Source of the DNA: Gloeopeniophorella convolvens | Taxonomy: Eukaryota; Basidiomycota; Agaricomycetes; Russulales | Direction: 5' to 3' | Assembly: GCA_022496205.1 (NCBI GenBank) | Contig: WTXD01000132.1 | Location: forward strand, 1-33,282 | Length of the DNA: 33,282 nt | Shown here: piece by piece, positions 1 through 9,088 of the stretch | How positions within the stretch are numbered: position 1 is the stretch's first letter | Layout of the letters: every line of letters starts with the position of its first letter | The notes under the pieces: generated by a model | The model's database searches: none | Told to the model about the DNA's origin: nothing | The model's input: only the letters and a program-made list of their open reading frames with translations | Position numbers and translations under genes: made by a program

Positions 1-1201
1 TCAGTGAGTAAGGAATGTGATAACTATAGAAGTATCATACATAACACTATGGAAATCAGATATGATGGAGCCTAGTATCTGAACTATCTACCATCAAAGT
101 TCCAGCCTGCTAATGCAAGCTGTGTTATACACACGGCCATCCAAATGTTGAAGAACATTGGACTCACCTTTGCTTAACATCAAGTTGTTTGCTGAGATGC
201 ATATGATGAGGGTTGATGCCATGCTGTTTGCTTAGCAAGGCACAATGATATGGTTTGTGAATGATTGTCGTTGGGATGTTGGCACAATCAGAAGGTGCCC
301 ATACCTGTAAAGACCATTTCTTTGAAGCACCTATGTATCTCATCAGTGTTCATCTTTGTGACACGTGATCTTCTGTCGACCTTTGTGTGCCTTGTAGTAC
401 TCATGGTTGTAGGTTTAAATCATGTAGCAGGTGTCACTGAAGCTGAAAGCATGTCGGTGCCAGGATGACAGAAACTATGAGCTACTCACTCTTGTGTGCC
501 TGTGGAAGTGCCAGTTGGCACTGGGGAAATATTTGTGGTGTGTATGATATGGTTGCTTGCTATCTTCTTGCCAGCAATGGGCATAGCAGGAGGCAGACTC
601 CATGAGACATAGTTGTAGGGGTCAAGTGTCTCAGCTAGTGAGGTATCTGGGAGCATGAGTCTTCTACTACACAGGATGAAAATCATACTTAACATATGCA
701 ATTACCAGAGTCATATACCATTTTGGTTTAGTCAACTTTGTGTGACAGGTGGAATTTGCAAGGAAGTCCTTGGAATGTTCCCTGGTAAGAGCATAGATTG
801 AAACCTCTCTCAGTGTATTGGGGCATAGCTTGCAAGTCTCTGAGGAATTTTGAGAAATTTTCTATAGTGGTGGTAGTCGAGGATTTGTGGTTAAATGTTT
901 AGGGTGGTCAGAGGAGGCCAGCAGCCAGACTAGCACACCTGTAATGCTCTATGAGCGGCCTAGCAGCCTAAGCAGGCCTAAACCAACAAGTTAAAAGCAG
1001 TTGGCATGTTGCATGCCATATGCCACGTGTCACAGCTCACTCCCTTAATGGCTGCATGGATAAGGCAATGCTCATTACTTATATGTGCACAGGCATAACT
1101 ATACTCGATTTATACAAACAAATTCTAGCCCTCCCCCTCAAATGACGCACTACTCATACTCATACATACAGCAATAGGGGACCACAAGAAAAATAAGTGG
1201 C
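1..1201. other. Unassigned AT-rich intergenic DNA
   Basis: No convincing gene was seen here. Open frames are short (under 75 codons) and match no family I recognise, and no LTR pair with matching terminal repeats was found. On the minus strand a purine-rich stretch near 1127-1140 lies just downstream of the viroplasmin-like fragment. It could be a retroelement polypurine tract, but no LTR start follows it clearly. Confidence 0.4.
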
Positions 1202-1461
1202 TCACTTGAACTCAGACATCTTGGCCCAATACCAGGCACTGGCTTCCTCTAGAGTGCAGAAGGTGCAACACATTGCACTGGGGTAGTTCGCAATAAGGGG
1301 CACCATGTGAGCCCTGCTGAGTGATCAGTCTATGTAAGGGTAAATTAACAAGGCACACACCATAGGCAATTGAAGATGCCCATGGCGCAACTGACTGCCA
1401 CAATGTAAAAGTGTGTGCCAGGGTCACTGAGAGGTTCGAGGGGAGTGATAGACTTGGGCAT
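1202..1461 (-). pseudogene. Viroplasmin / RNase H1 N-terminal-like domain, two exons
   Basis: Two minus-strand exons join into a small domain resembling the caulimovirus viroplasmin-like N-terminal domain of RNase H1, which binds RNA/DNA hybrids and is common in agaricomycete hypothetical proteins. Exon 1 (1461-1361) starts at an ATG and reads FYIVAVSCAMGIFN, like the first beta strand of the family. A 44-nt intron (1360-1317) begins GTGTGT, contains CTGAT and ends CTCAG. Exon 2 (1316-1202) reads ANYPSAM...FCTLEEASAWY and ends in TGA; the TLEEA.AW block is the family signature. The joined product is only about 72 residues, so it is probably the end of a larger gene or a relic. Upstream exons may lie at 1493-1876. 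The family call rests on remembered pattern; the intron phase is consistent across the join. Confidence 0.4.
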
Positions 1462-1492
1462 GTTGGCAGTCAGCGACTCTGCACTGCCTGTG

Positions 1493-1876
1493 CTAGGGTG
1501 TGAGTGTGCTGCTGGCATTGAGGGGCATAAGTGCTTGTTGACAGGAAGGAGAATTGCTACTTACAGAAGGACTGGCAGCACCACCAACTGCAACATTGAC
1601 ATTGGTGTGATAGCCCATCGAAGTTAATACAGCACCTTCAGAAGTTGGGGGAGGCTTGAGAGCATACTGGCTGGGTGAGAATATCACAGACATGGATCTA
1701 ATAGAGGGTCTGCAAGAGACAAGATAACTGGGTTGTGAGGGGCTTGCACCTTTATAGGTGGACAGGTATTCCATTTGCTGAGCAACATGGCCAATATCCC
1801 CTGCCGAGGCCCCAGCCACCACATTGAATACCCCCAGGGTGCCAACTGCATCCGCCTGGTTCTCAAACCTCTAGTG
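1493..1876 (-). pseudogene. Possible upstream exons of the viroplasmin-like gene
   Basis: This minus-strand stretch has protein-like composition (for example VFNVVAGASAGDIGHVAQQM) and plausible splice signals. A CTAG acceptor sits near 1877, there is an internal GTGCAAG...TTGCAG pair, and a strong GTAAGT donor lies near 1565. It precedes the viroplasmin-like exons on the same strand. I could not join it to them in a consistent reading phase, so the exon structure is unproven or the locus has decayed. No homologue is recognised for this part. Confidence 0.22.
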
Positions 1877-2095
1877 GAGCGTGCAACTCACACTGATGAC
1901 CTGAGGCATGGCATTAGATCTGATTTAGTATGGCTGAGTGTGTACCACAAGACAAGGAGACACCATATACTAGTAGGTGAATATTCCTTGCATTGTCCTG
2001 CCATCCGTAGCCTGGCCCTAGAATACCACATAATGTGGCTGGGTATGTTGTGAGGAGGGGGCCAGGTCTACACAGGGTGGATCACCAGTGTTATC

Positions 2096-2589
2096 TGTTG
2101 AGATGGACAGAACTCAGGACAGGAAGGACATCTCTGATTAGATTAGATAAGGACTTGGTGATCTGCGAGCTATCTGATCTGCAATGTATATGACATCATT
2201 TTGTTCTAGCCCCTAAGGCTGTACCTACTTTTTTCCTGTTCTAGATTCTTCTGGGGTCTTCCATGACTCACATGCAGTTTCGGTTGACCCACCTTAGTTT
2301 TGCTTTCATATGGGTCTCTGGTTATCATATGTTGCTGTTGTTTATCATATGCAAACCACACTCCTTTATAAGTGTATAAAAGGGACACTGTTTTTCCCTT
2401 GTAGCCTCAGTCTGTTGACTTCACTGACTGAGGCAAGTACTTTACTTCTGGTACTTTGACTTGCACTTATACTCTGGCTTGCTCTTGCTTGCCTAGGTAT
2501 TATGCCAATATATTCAGTCTGTTGACTTCACTGACTGAGCTTTGCTCTTGCTTGCCTAGTTAGCACCCTGTTTCTGCTGTGCTTTAACA
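2096..2589 (+). repeat. Old solo LTR, diverged relative of the Copia LTR
   Basis: It starts TGTTGAGATGGACAG and ends CTTTAACA, matching the termini of the Copia LTR family in this window. Landmarks occur in the same order: GATTAGATTAGAT near the start, TATAAAAGG near 2375, and a twice-used CAGTCTGTTGACTTCACTGACTGAG block (near 2407 and 2514). The flanking five bases are TTATC on the left and TTGTC on the right, an imperfect TSD, as expected for an old insertion. No internal domain is attached, so this is a solo LTR formed by LTR-LTR recombination. Confidence 0.75.
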
Positions 2590-3160
2590 TTGTCGTGTTC
2601 AGGCATGGGGAAGAGTCTAGTATGGTAGATCAGAACAAGCAGAGCAGATGGATAAAGATCACACCAGCAGGCTCAGACGGCAGATGCAGGATGGAAGGTT
2701 CCTTGACATCTCAGGAGAATGATGGACAGGGTCTTTAGGATGTCAGTCATAGAGTTCATATACTTGGCAGAACATGCACAAGATACGTGTGGGTGATCAG
2801 CACCACAATAGCAGGGCAACAAGATAGGCCAAAATGGGGGGAGTTTTACTAGTCACAGTACACTTTGCTGCCTTGCTGTCACAGTAGCTTGACATGCATG
2901 CAAACAGTGAACCAAATTGGAGAGAGAATTGACGACAGTGACCCACCTCTCACATGTTGTAGCCATACTCTGTGTATCCTGATCACACACAGAGACAGAT
3001 AAGTGAGAAGCTACGGATCAGTCTGTGAAGTTGTTGATAAGGTGATGGCAATACTGATAAGATGGATTCACAAGGAGTATGACACACAAATATGGAAACT
3101 AGCACACCTAACATGCTCGGCTCCTGCTATCACGAGAGATGAGCACTGCTTGCACACCAC
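2590..3160. other. Unassigned intergenic DNA
   Basis: Only short unsupported frames are present between two solo LTRs. Nothing recognised. Confidence 0.4.
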
Positions 3161-3640
3161 TGTTAAAACGCAGCAAAGGGTGGAGTGACAACTGAAGGAC
3201 ACAGAGTGATGCTCAGTCAAGGAAGGTCAAAAGACTTGATTACAACAATACCTAAAGGACACAGAGTGACGCTGTAAGTAGTGTAAGTATAAGAAGGTAG
3301 AAAAGAGCGTAAGTGTACTTGCCTCAGTCATGGAAGGTCAAAAGACTGAGGCTACAAAGGCAAAGAAAGGAGTCCTTATATACTGTAAGGAACGACAGAT
3401 AGCATGTGATAAGCACTGCTTAGAAAGCCTAGGAGACCCACATGAAATGGAGTAGGAGTGGGTACCGGAGTACAAGGTGGGTCATCGAATGCCCTAGAAG
3501 AGTCCGGAACGCGGAAACGAATGTAGGCTGAACACAGCCTTAAGTCTAGAACATTATGTACATACAAGATAAGATAGTCCTTGATCATTAGGTTCATATC
3601 TAATCTAATCAGAGCTGCCAGGACACTGTCCGTCTCAACA
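3161..3640 (-). repeat. Solo Copia LTR, TSD ACCAC
   Basis: This is a 480-bp LTR in minus orientation: the plus strand begins TGTTAAAACGCAGC and ends CGTCTCAACA. It is flanked on both sides by the perfect five-base duplication ACCAC (3156-3160 and 3641-3645). The reverse strand has a TATATAAGGAC promoter core near 3375. The family is the same as 12226-12704 and as the two LTRs of the Copia element at 19960-25792. No internal sequence is attached. Confidence 0.93.
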
Positions 3641-3690
3641 ACCACAGGTTTCTGACATGGAAAGATAGAAGTGTGACTGCCATCAGACAC

Positions 3691-5029
3691 ATGGCACCAC
3701 AAACTGCAAAGCCACTGAGAAGCATAATGCATGCACACGTTGTATCATGAGTTGTGCTGCGAATACAGTAATTTAAGTATGAGCGAACATTGGGCTGTTG
3801 TAGAATCACACTCAGCTTTCTCACCATAACCTGGGCAGACAAAGAACAATGCAAATTCCTCCTAGAGGAGCTGCCAACCTTCAAGCAGCACCAGCTGAAG
3901 GGAACCATTCAGGATTTTTGGCCCAAGTTGTATGGCAAGTGGTTCGGCCGATGGCCAGACATAAAGCCTAAGGCTGAGGCAGTGCTGAGTGACACAGCAG
4001 CAAAAACCGGCGAACCAGCAGCACAAGGTGGCGATGAGAAGCCTGGCTCAAAGAAAAAGGGTTACAAGATCTCTTGAAACCTGTGAATTATGAGAAGGTG
4101 TGCAGCATTGGCAGATAGAGGCACAAAACTGAGGTCTTGTAGCATCTGCATGAGTGGTTTCACAACAACTTATAGCCAGGTAAAACAGTTAAAGGAAAGG
4201 TTCAAGGCAGCTAGAAGGTTCTTAACTTGATGGGCACTAAGGGTTCACGTAAGGCAAATATCGAGCAGATATATCAAAAGCTGTACTGGAGGTCAAAACT
4301 AAAGGCTGTCATCGAGCCAGAGTACAATGCTTATGTCACAGCACTCCTGCTAGAGTAAAGCCCCAAAATGTGCTTGCCTGGCATAACAATTGGTGCTTAG
4401 AGCTTTTCAATGCCAAAAGTGACAAGGTGAAGGAAACCATCTACAAAGCATGTGAGGAGATGTTTAGTATCAATGTAGATTCTGTCATCGACATCGATGA
4501 CATGAAAGTCGGTGCTCAGAGCGACTGGGAGCTCACTGATAAATCACAGAAAGTTGATTCAACCACATCCACAAAGTACTTGAGTAGCAAGAAAAGTGAG
4601 TAAAGTGATGATCTATAGGAGATGTCCATTGACACATACCTCAAAGTGATATCTGCACTCTTCTACACAGTGGTGGTCATACTGTGTTCCATTCATGCAC
4701 AGACAAGATGGGTTGGGACCCTCGTTGTCAGTGGCCCTCAGCCAAGTGAGGATGGAGAGTTGCAATCATTCTCATCAGTCATGTTAACCTCATGGATGAA
4801 ATCTGCGAGGAACTGAAAATACCATGACAGTGCTTATACTCTGTTGGAGAACAGTGAGACCTTTGCATCATTTAACCCGAACTATGACAAGCACATGTCA
4901 ACTATGTTCATATCCTTCCTAGAGAAGGTATTTTGTAAGTAAACTACAGTCTTGGGTTACACTTCACTAATGGGAGATGTAGCTCATAAGAAATGCAAGA
5001 GCATGGTGCTCCTAGAATCATGCAGAAAC
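3691..5029 (+). pseudogene. Decayed fungal gene, 5' half (split by Gypsy-1)
   Basis: This is the first half of a multi-stop gene whose translation resembles a large family of uncharacterised basidiomycete proteins. A possible start exon begins ATGGCACCACAAAC at 3691. The next exon (about 3815-4074) reads TWADKEQCKFLLEELP followed by FWPKLYGKWFGRWPD, a Trp-rich N-terminal block I associate with that family. Further downstream, broken by stops, come HEWFHNN (near 4150), QKLYWRSKLKAVIEPEYNAY (near 4270) and WHNNWCLELFNAKSDKVKET (4382-4440). Reading continues with stops to 5029, where the CACAA target site of Gypsy-1 begins; the other half resumes at 13339. No biochemical function is known to me. 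Multiple in-frame stops make it a pseudogene that was probably already decaying before the insertion. Confidence 0.55.
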
Positions 5030-5034
5030 CACAA
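5030..5034. repeat. Left target-site duplication of Gypsy-1 (CACAA)
   Basis: CACAA directly precedes the LTR here and is repeated directly after the other LTR at 13334-13338. This fixes both ends of the element. Confidence 0.93.
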
Positions 5035-5577
5035 TGTCACGGCCTGAGCCGGCGCGAGCGGGGCTGGCGAGGGCTGAGACGAGCGAGGTTCGGTAAGTCT
5101 GTCTCGATGTGAGCCGGTCCTCGAGGGCACATATGAATGCGCGCGAGATCCTGGATAAGACGTGATGTCTTCGATGGAGGCAATCGGCCTCCGGTACGTC
5201 GAGTTCAAAAGCTGAAGACCTCGCGATGCTTGGGCGAACAAGTCCCTCACGCGGATTCCCTGATAACCTCGTCGATTGACAAAGGAGAACAGGCTTAAGG
5301 CCTTAGAGTACAACTGCTACGCCTTAAGTACTATAAGAGAATCAGTTTACATAACGTCCTAGTGTCGAGTCGTACCGAGTCAGAACGGACTCAAGGTGGG
5401 TCTCCTAGGTAGAAGTACAGTGCGGATCCAATAGCATAAGGGGCGCGTCAAGAAGTACGGGGGAATCGTATGACGAATGAAAGATAAGCGTCCCCGAGTC
5501 ATGAAGTTGGTCTCGGAGCTCGTAATGTACAGTCACGATAAGGAAAGAAAAGAAAATGTATCGTACAGTTCATGACA
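5035..5577 (-). repeat. 3' LTR of Gypsy-1
   Basis: This is a 543-bp LTR with short inverted ends (TGTCACG on the plus strand, CATGACA at the other end). It differs from the 12791-13333 copy only at about 5487 (G versus A) and in the terminal CATGACA versus CGTGACA. On the minus strand it carries a TATAGTA box about 39 nt before the sequence AAGCCTGTTCT, which is the predicted RNA start. Confidence 0.95.
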
Positions 5578-5614
5578 TTGCGTCCCTCTTACGTTTGAAG
5601 TCGCCTCGACTTCA
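5578..5614 (-). promoter_or_regulatory. Polypurine tract and pre-LTR hairpin of Gypsy-1
   Basis: On the minus strand the ORF3 stop codon is the first triplet of a perfect 8-bp hairpin TGAAGTCG-AGG-CGACTTCA (5614-5596). An 18-nt purine-rich stretch with the core AAGAGGGACGCAA follows, then the 3' LTR. The purine tract should act as the plus-strand primer for reverse transcription. The hairpin has a counterpart of different sequence but the same shape and position in Gypsy-3. Confidence 0.65.
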
Positions 5615-6973
5615 GTCTTCGTTCTGCGTACCAAAGTCCACGTCGTGGTCGCTCGTACCTGCGTGTCTCTCCGCCGGTCCCTCTCTCGCAAGGCGCCTTG
5701 CCAACATTGTCCCTTCGTCTGCCCAGATCCAACTAGACCAGTGATGCATCAATGGAGTGACACGGTTAGGCGAGTTCCTCCGCGCGTCATGAACGGCCTG
5801 AACTCGAGACTCCAGGCATGTGGCTTCGAGTCGTCGACGGATCTGGAGGATGCGCATGTTCGCATCTGCGCGCTTCCTCTCCAGCTCGTCGATGTCGTAC
5901 TGGATGCGCTTCCTCTTGCGCATCTTCTGACCTAGACGAAAAGTGTCGGCGGTGAGTCCGTCATCCCACAGGTCTCGGACGATGCCGAGGAGATGGTTAT
6001 CCTGTGACATGAGTCGGTCCTCGGTCTCGAGGGCGAGGTGGTCGGGCTTCTTATGGCGGACCGGTGTGGCGTATAGCTCGATGCACGTGTCCATTTCGTC
6101 GTACTCGTCTTCGACTGCCACCATGAACGGGCACGGGGCGTCGGTGACCTTCCTCACCCAAGGGGCAATGATGAGTCGGCCGTCGTACTTTGAACGGATG
6201 GTTTCGGACGTGATGGTATGCTGATCGTTACGGAAGAAGCCTTCGGCGAGAAGGTCGCGGGGGAGTCGGGGGTTTTTCATTCGAAGTGCCTGATAGGCAT
6301 TGTCGGCCAGCCGAGTAAGGATTACCATGAGCTCCTCGCTGAGCTCCGCTATCATACCCTTTCGGTAGTCCGTCGTCAAGGCGTACCAGCGCTGAGAGGA
6401 ACAGTCGTTGATGCGTTCGTAGAATCGTTTGGACAACTGGGCCTTCATGTTGGTTAGACGAACCGACTTAAGGTCCCAGTTGAACCCCATATTCTTGAAC
6501 GTGGCAGTAATGAGGTGGTCGAGGTAGTCCTGATTGCATCCTTTGATGTGTTTCCTCTCGCTCTCTTCTTCGTCCAGGTCGATGATCGAGTTACCTATGA
6601 CGACGTGGGTGGGTCCGACGGGCGTGCCAGTCCTTGGCAGCGTCGAGGCGGGGACGAACTGCGCCAGTATGGTGGCTGAGCCCTCGACGCGAGGGTTAGG
6701 CTGTTCTGCTTCTACAGTCACTGGTTCTACCTTCGGGCTCGAAGGTGTGACGATGCTGGCAGAGACTGAGCAAATGGGGACAAGCATCGGGATACGTACT
6801 CCCTCTGTGACCATGATGGTTTCTTCGAAGAAAGTGGGAGGGGTCGGGGCGTGAGAGCTAGCAATGGAATCGGTATCCGTGCGGAGGTATTCAATGTTAG
6901 GGATGGGACGCGGAGCGGGGGAAGAGGATTCGATGGATGAGACTGAGGAGACGGTGGTGGGGATGGGAGACAT
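5612..6973 (-). CDS. ORF3 of Gypsy-1, uncharacterised 453-aa protein
   Basis: This intact 453-codon frame lies on the element's coding strand between the end of pol and the 3' LTR, in the position of env. It starts at an ATG in the context CTACCATGTC. Residues 1-125 are Ser/Pro/Thr-rich and probably disordered, followed by an acidic patch DLDEEESER (132-140). Residues 147-330 look folded and helical, with the segments RWYALTTDYRKGM and EYDEMDTCIELYATPVRHKK. Residues 327-390 form a basic coiled-coil-like segment with RKRKR at 352-356, a possible nuclear localisation signal. No signal peptide or membrane segment is visible, so it is not envelope-like. Its 327-390 segment aligns without gaps to the ORF3 of Gypsy-3 (17 of 64 identical), making ORF3 a family. 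The function is unknown. It is the only major frame of Gypsy-1 without nonsense codons. Confidence 0.8.
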   Translation of the reverse strand: MSPIPTTVSSVSSIESSSPAPRPIPNIEYLRTDTDSIASSHAPTPPTFFEETIMVTEGVRIPMLVPICSVSASIVTPSSPKVEPVTVEAEQPNPRVEGSATILAQFVPASTLPRTGTPVGPTHVVIGNSIIDLDEEESERKHIKGCNQDYLDHLITATFKNMGFNWDLKSVRLTNMKAQLSKRFYERINDCSSQRWYALTTDYRKGMIAELSEELMVILTRLADNAYQALRMKNPRLPRDLLAEGFFRNDQHTITSETIRSKYDGRLIIAPWVRKVTDAPCPFMVAVEDEYDEMDTCIELYATPVRHKKPDHLALETEDRLMSQDNHLLGIVRDLWDDGLTADTFRLGQKMRKRKRIQYDIDELERKRADANMRILQIRRRLEATCLESRVQAVHDARRNSPNRVTPLMHHWSSWIWADEGTMLARRLAREGPAERHAGTSDHDVDFGTQNED

Positions 6974-7059
6974 GGTAGGAGTGGGGAGTGGGGATGGATA
7001 AGAGGTCGAGTAAAACGTTGTGATCGCTAGAGTGACTGAAGTCGCTGAGGGTGTCGATG

Positions 7060-7079
7060 AAAATTACCCCCCTCTTATA
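7060..7079 (-). promoter_or_regulatory. AGGGGGGTAATTT motif with TATA-like box upstream of ORF3
   Basis: Directly after the pol stop codon the minus strand reads CTATAAGAGGGGGGTAATTT. The G-run resembles a polypurine tract, and the preceding CTATAAGAG resembles a TATA box about 95 nt before the ORF3 ATG. The same AGGGGGGTAATTT, preceded by CTTAAA, occurs at 27281-27293 in Gypsy-3 about 60 nt before its ORF3 ATG. It may be a promoter for ORF3, a second plus-strand primer, or a remnant of an older pol-PPT-LTR junction. The motif is seen; the role is inferred. Confidence 0.5.
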
Positions 7080-7080
7080 G

Positions 7081-7660
7081 TCAGCGTCGACCACGGCGCT
7101 TAGATAGGGTATCGGACGTCGGTCCTGCGGCGTCAGGGTGTTCCGTATGATACAGGGTCAGCAGGTCGTCCGCGTGCAAGTCAGAAGCCGCAATCCACTC
7201 GTTGTCCGAGTCTGGATAGCCCTTCCATTTTACGAGATACTGAAGCTGACGGCGGAAGACGCGGGAGTTTTGAATGGACTCAACTTCGTACTCTTCTTCA
7301 CCTTCGATAAGGTCAGGTGGAGGTCAGAGGAAGTTTTCGCCATGTTTCTCGTGTTTTGCGATAAGGAAGGAGGCGGGACACGTGGAACACGTCGTGGATC
7401 TTCATCGATGGGGGAAGTTCCAGCTGGAAGGTCACGGGGGACAGTTTCCGTGTGATACGGAAAGGACCGTGGCGTCGAGGGGCTAGTTTCAGCGTTGGGT
7501 ACGCTGTTGGCAGGTGAGTTCCTTCGAGCCATACGAGATCTCCTTCTTCCATCGTGGGCCTCTGACCTCCAGCTTTTCGCTTCATCATATTGGCTGTCCA
7601 TTCTAAGGCTTCTCGCGCAGCGAGACGATGACTGCGCAGCAGTTCAAGTCGGTCTGTAAT
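7081..7660 (-). pseudogene. Gypsy-1 integrase C-terminus: GPY/F segment and chromodomain
   Basis: This is the C-terminal part of pol. About 7588-7345 gives the GPY/F-type segment: [11 protein letters not shown], then [20 protein letters not shown] and [13 protein letters not shown] one-base frameshift lies near 7340-7350, and an in-frame TGA follows shortly before the chromodomain. The chromodomain (about 7310-7140) reads EYEVESIQNSRVF, then LQYLVKWKGYPDSDNEW and DLHADDLLTLYH, with the expected aromatic-cage residues. The chain ends KRRGRR and a stop at 7081. In chromoviruses this domain directs integration toward particular histone marks. It lies downstream of the integrase core in the same strand and order; a TGA at 7661 separates the two. 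Confidence 0.85.
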
Positions 7661-8566
7661 TCAGGGTATCGATGAGGCCGTCCCTATCGGCCAATCAGAG
7701 TGAGGGTGGTAGCCCATCAGAGCTTCGAATGGGGACATCTTCGTCGCGGAACTCTTCCAGGAGTTGTGCGCGAATTCTGCGAATGGCAGCCAGTTAGCCC
7801 AGTCATCCTGTTGGCCATTCACCCAGAATCGAAGGTACTGTTCGAGCTGCTGGTTAACACGCTCGGTCTGTCCATCCATCTGGGGGTGGTAGGCTGTAGA
7901 GATATTCTGGTTAATGCCTAGGTGTCGGCACAGTTCGCGAGTGAACGAGGATGCGAAACGAGGATCGCGATCGGAGATGATACGACGGGGAAGTCCAAAG
8001 CGGCGGTAGATGTTATCCAGGTAGAGTTTCGCCACTCCTTCGGCGGTAATTGATTCATTACAGGGCACGAATACTGCTCCTTTCGTGCAGTCGTGGTCAA
8101 CGACCACGAATATGGAATCAAAGCCGCGGGACGTCGGGAGTTTGACTATAAAGTCCATGGACACGGTCTGGAATGGTCCGGCATCCGGATCGGCATAAAT
8201 CAGCATCAGTTCTGGTTTCTGCCGATTGGTCTGGACCTTCAACGCTTGGCAATCTGCGCATCCATTAACGTAGTTCTTAACGAACTCGTTAAGGTTGGGC
8301 CATTCCCATTGTCGTCGTATCAGTTCCTGCGTGTTTGTGATGCCAGGGTGTCCAGCGGAAGGGGTGTCATGATGGGCACGAACGATATCGCGTCTGAGTG
8401 TTTCGTCAGTGTCCACTGGTATCCAGAGCTGACCCTTCTCGGTGCGCCACCATCCATCCGACTGTTTCGTGCATCCAGTCGGTGCCTTTGTTTTATCGCC
8501 CCAGAGCTGGGTGACTCGAGCGCGATGTTCAAGCGACGGTACTCCTGTCATGAACGTCGAGTTCAC
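7661..8566 (-). pseudogene. Gypsy-1 integrase, zinc-binding and catalytic core
   Basis: This 301-codon open stretch holds a retroviral-type integrase, which joins the cDNA ends into the host chromosome. The HHCC zinc-binding region is visible as HHDTPSAGHPG then NGCADCQALK. The catalytic core follows: SMDFIVKLPT (first Asp), IISDRDPRFASSF (second Asp) and AYHPQMDGQTERVNQQLE (Glu). The stretch ends SSIP and TGA at 7661, where the frame then continues [17 protein letters not shown], so the stop is a nonsense change (probably CGA to TGA) inside pol. The catalytic triad is present but the protein is truncated before the chromodomain. Confidence 0.9.
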
Positions 8567-9088
8567 AAAGATCTCTGAGGGAAGTATGGCTACTTCCTCA
8601 TGTTCAACAGAGCCGTCATCATGATCTGATCATCGGGATAGGGCGTCGGCAGGGGTATTCTGTTTTCCAGGGACGTGCTGGATGACGTAGTGGAACTCGG
8701 CAAGGTCTTTGTACCACCGTGACTGGCGGTGCGAAACCTTGCATGTCTCCTTAAAAAATAATAAGGTACGATGGTCCGTGAGTATCGTAATCGGATGCTT
8801 TGCTCCTGCTAGGTAATGGTGCCATTCCTTCAGCGCTTTTATGATAGCTAAGAGTTCTCGGTCATGGACGTCGTAGCGTTGTTCGACTGGTGCGAACGAA
8901 TGTGAATAATATGCTATAGGATGCCGTCGTCCATCGGCACCCTTTTGTGAGAGTACTACGCCGCATGCGAAGGAAGAGGCGTCCGTTTCAAGGAAGAAAG
9001 GTTTATCGTGATCTACGTGAATAAGTACTGGATTCGAAAGGAAAGCGTCCTTCAGTCGTTCGTATGCAAATTGGCAGTCATCAGTCTA
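8567..9088 (-). pseudogene. Gypsy-1 RNase H domain
   Basis: This is the minus-strand continuation of RT after a TAG at 9086-9088 (expected Trp). It contains FFLETDASSFACGVVLSQK, the first RNase H motif, followed by HPIAYYSHSFAPVEQRYDVH and RELLAIIKALKEWHHYL, then ITILTDHRTLLFF and NTPADALSR. A TGA at 8630-8632 interrupts it directly after ALSR. RNase H removes the RNA template during reverse transcription. It sits between RT and integrase as in all Ty3/Gypsy elements. Confidence 0.85.

Noticed and set aside
1120..1145. Polypurine tract plus LTR on the minus strand at about 1127-1140
   Set aside because: A GAGGGGGAGGG run is present, but no TG...CA unit with a duplicate or TSD could be found after it.
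5612..6973. ORF3 as a retroviral-type envelope gene
   Set aside because: It lies in the env position, but no signal peptide, membrane segment or Cys-rich ectodomain is visible; the protein is Ser/Pro-rich then helical and basic.
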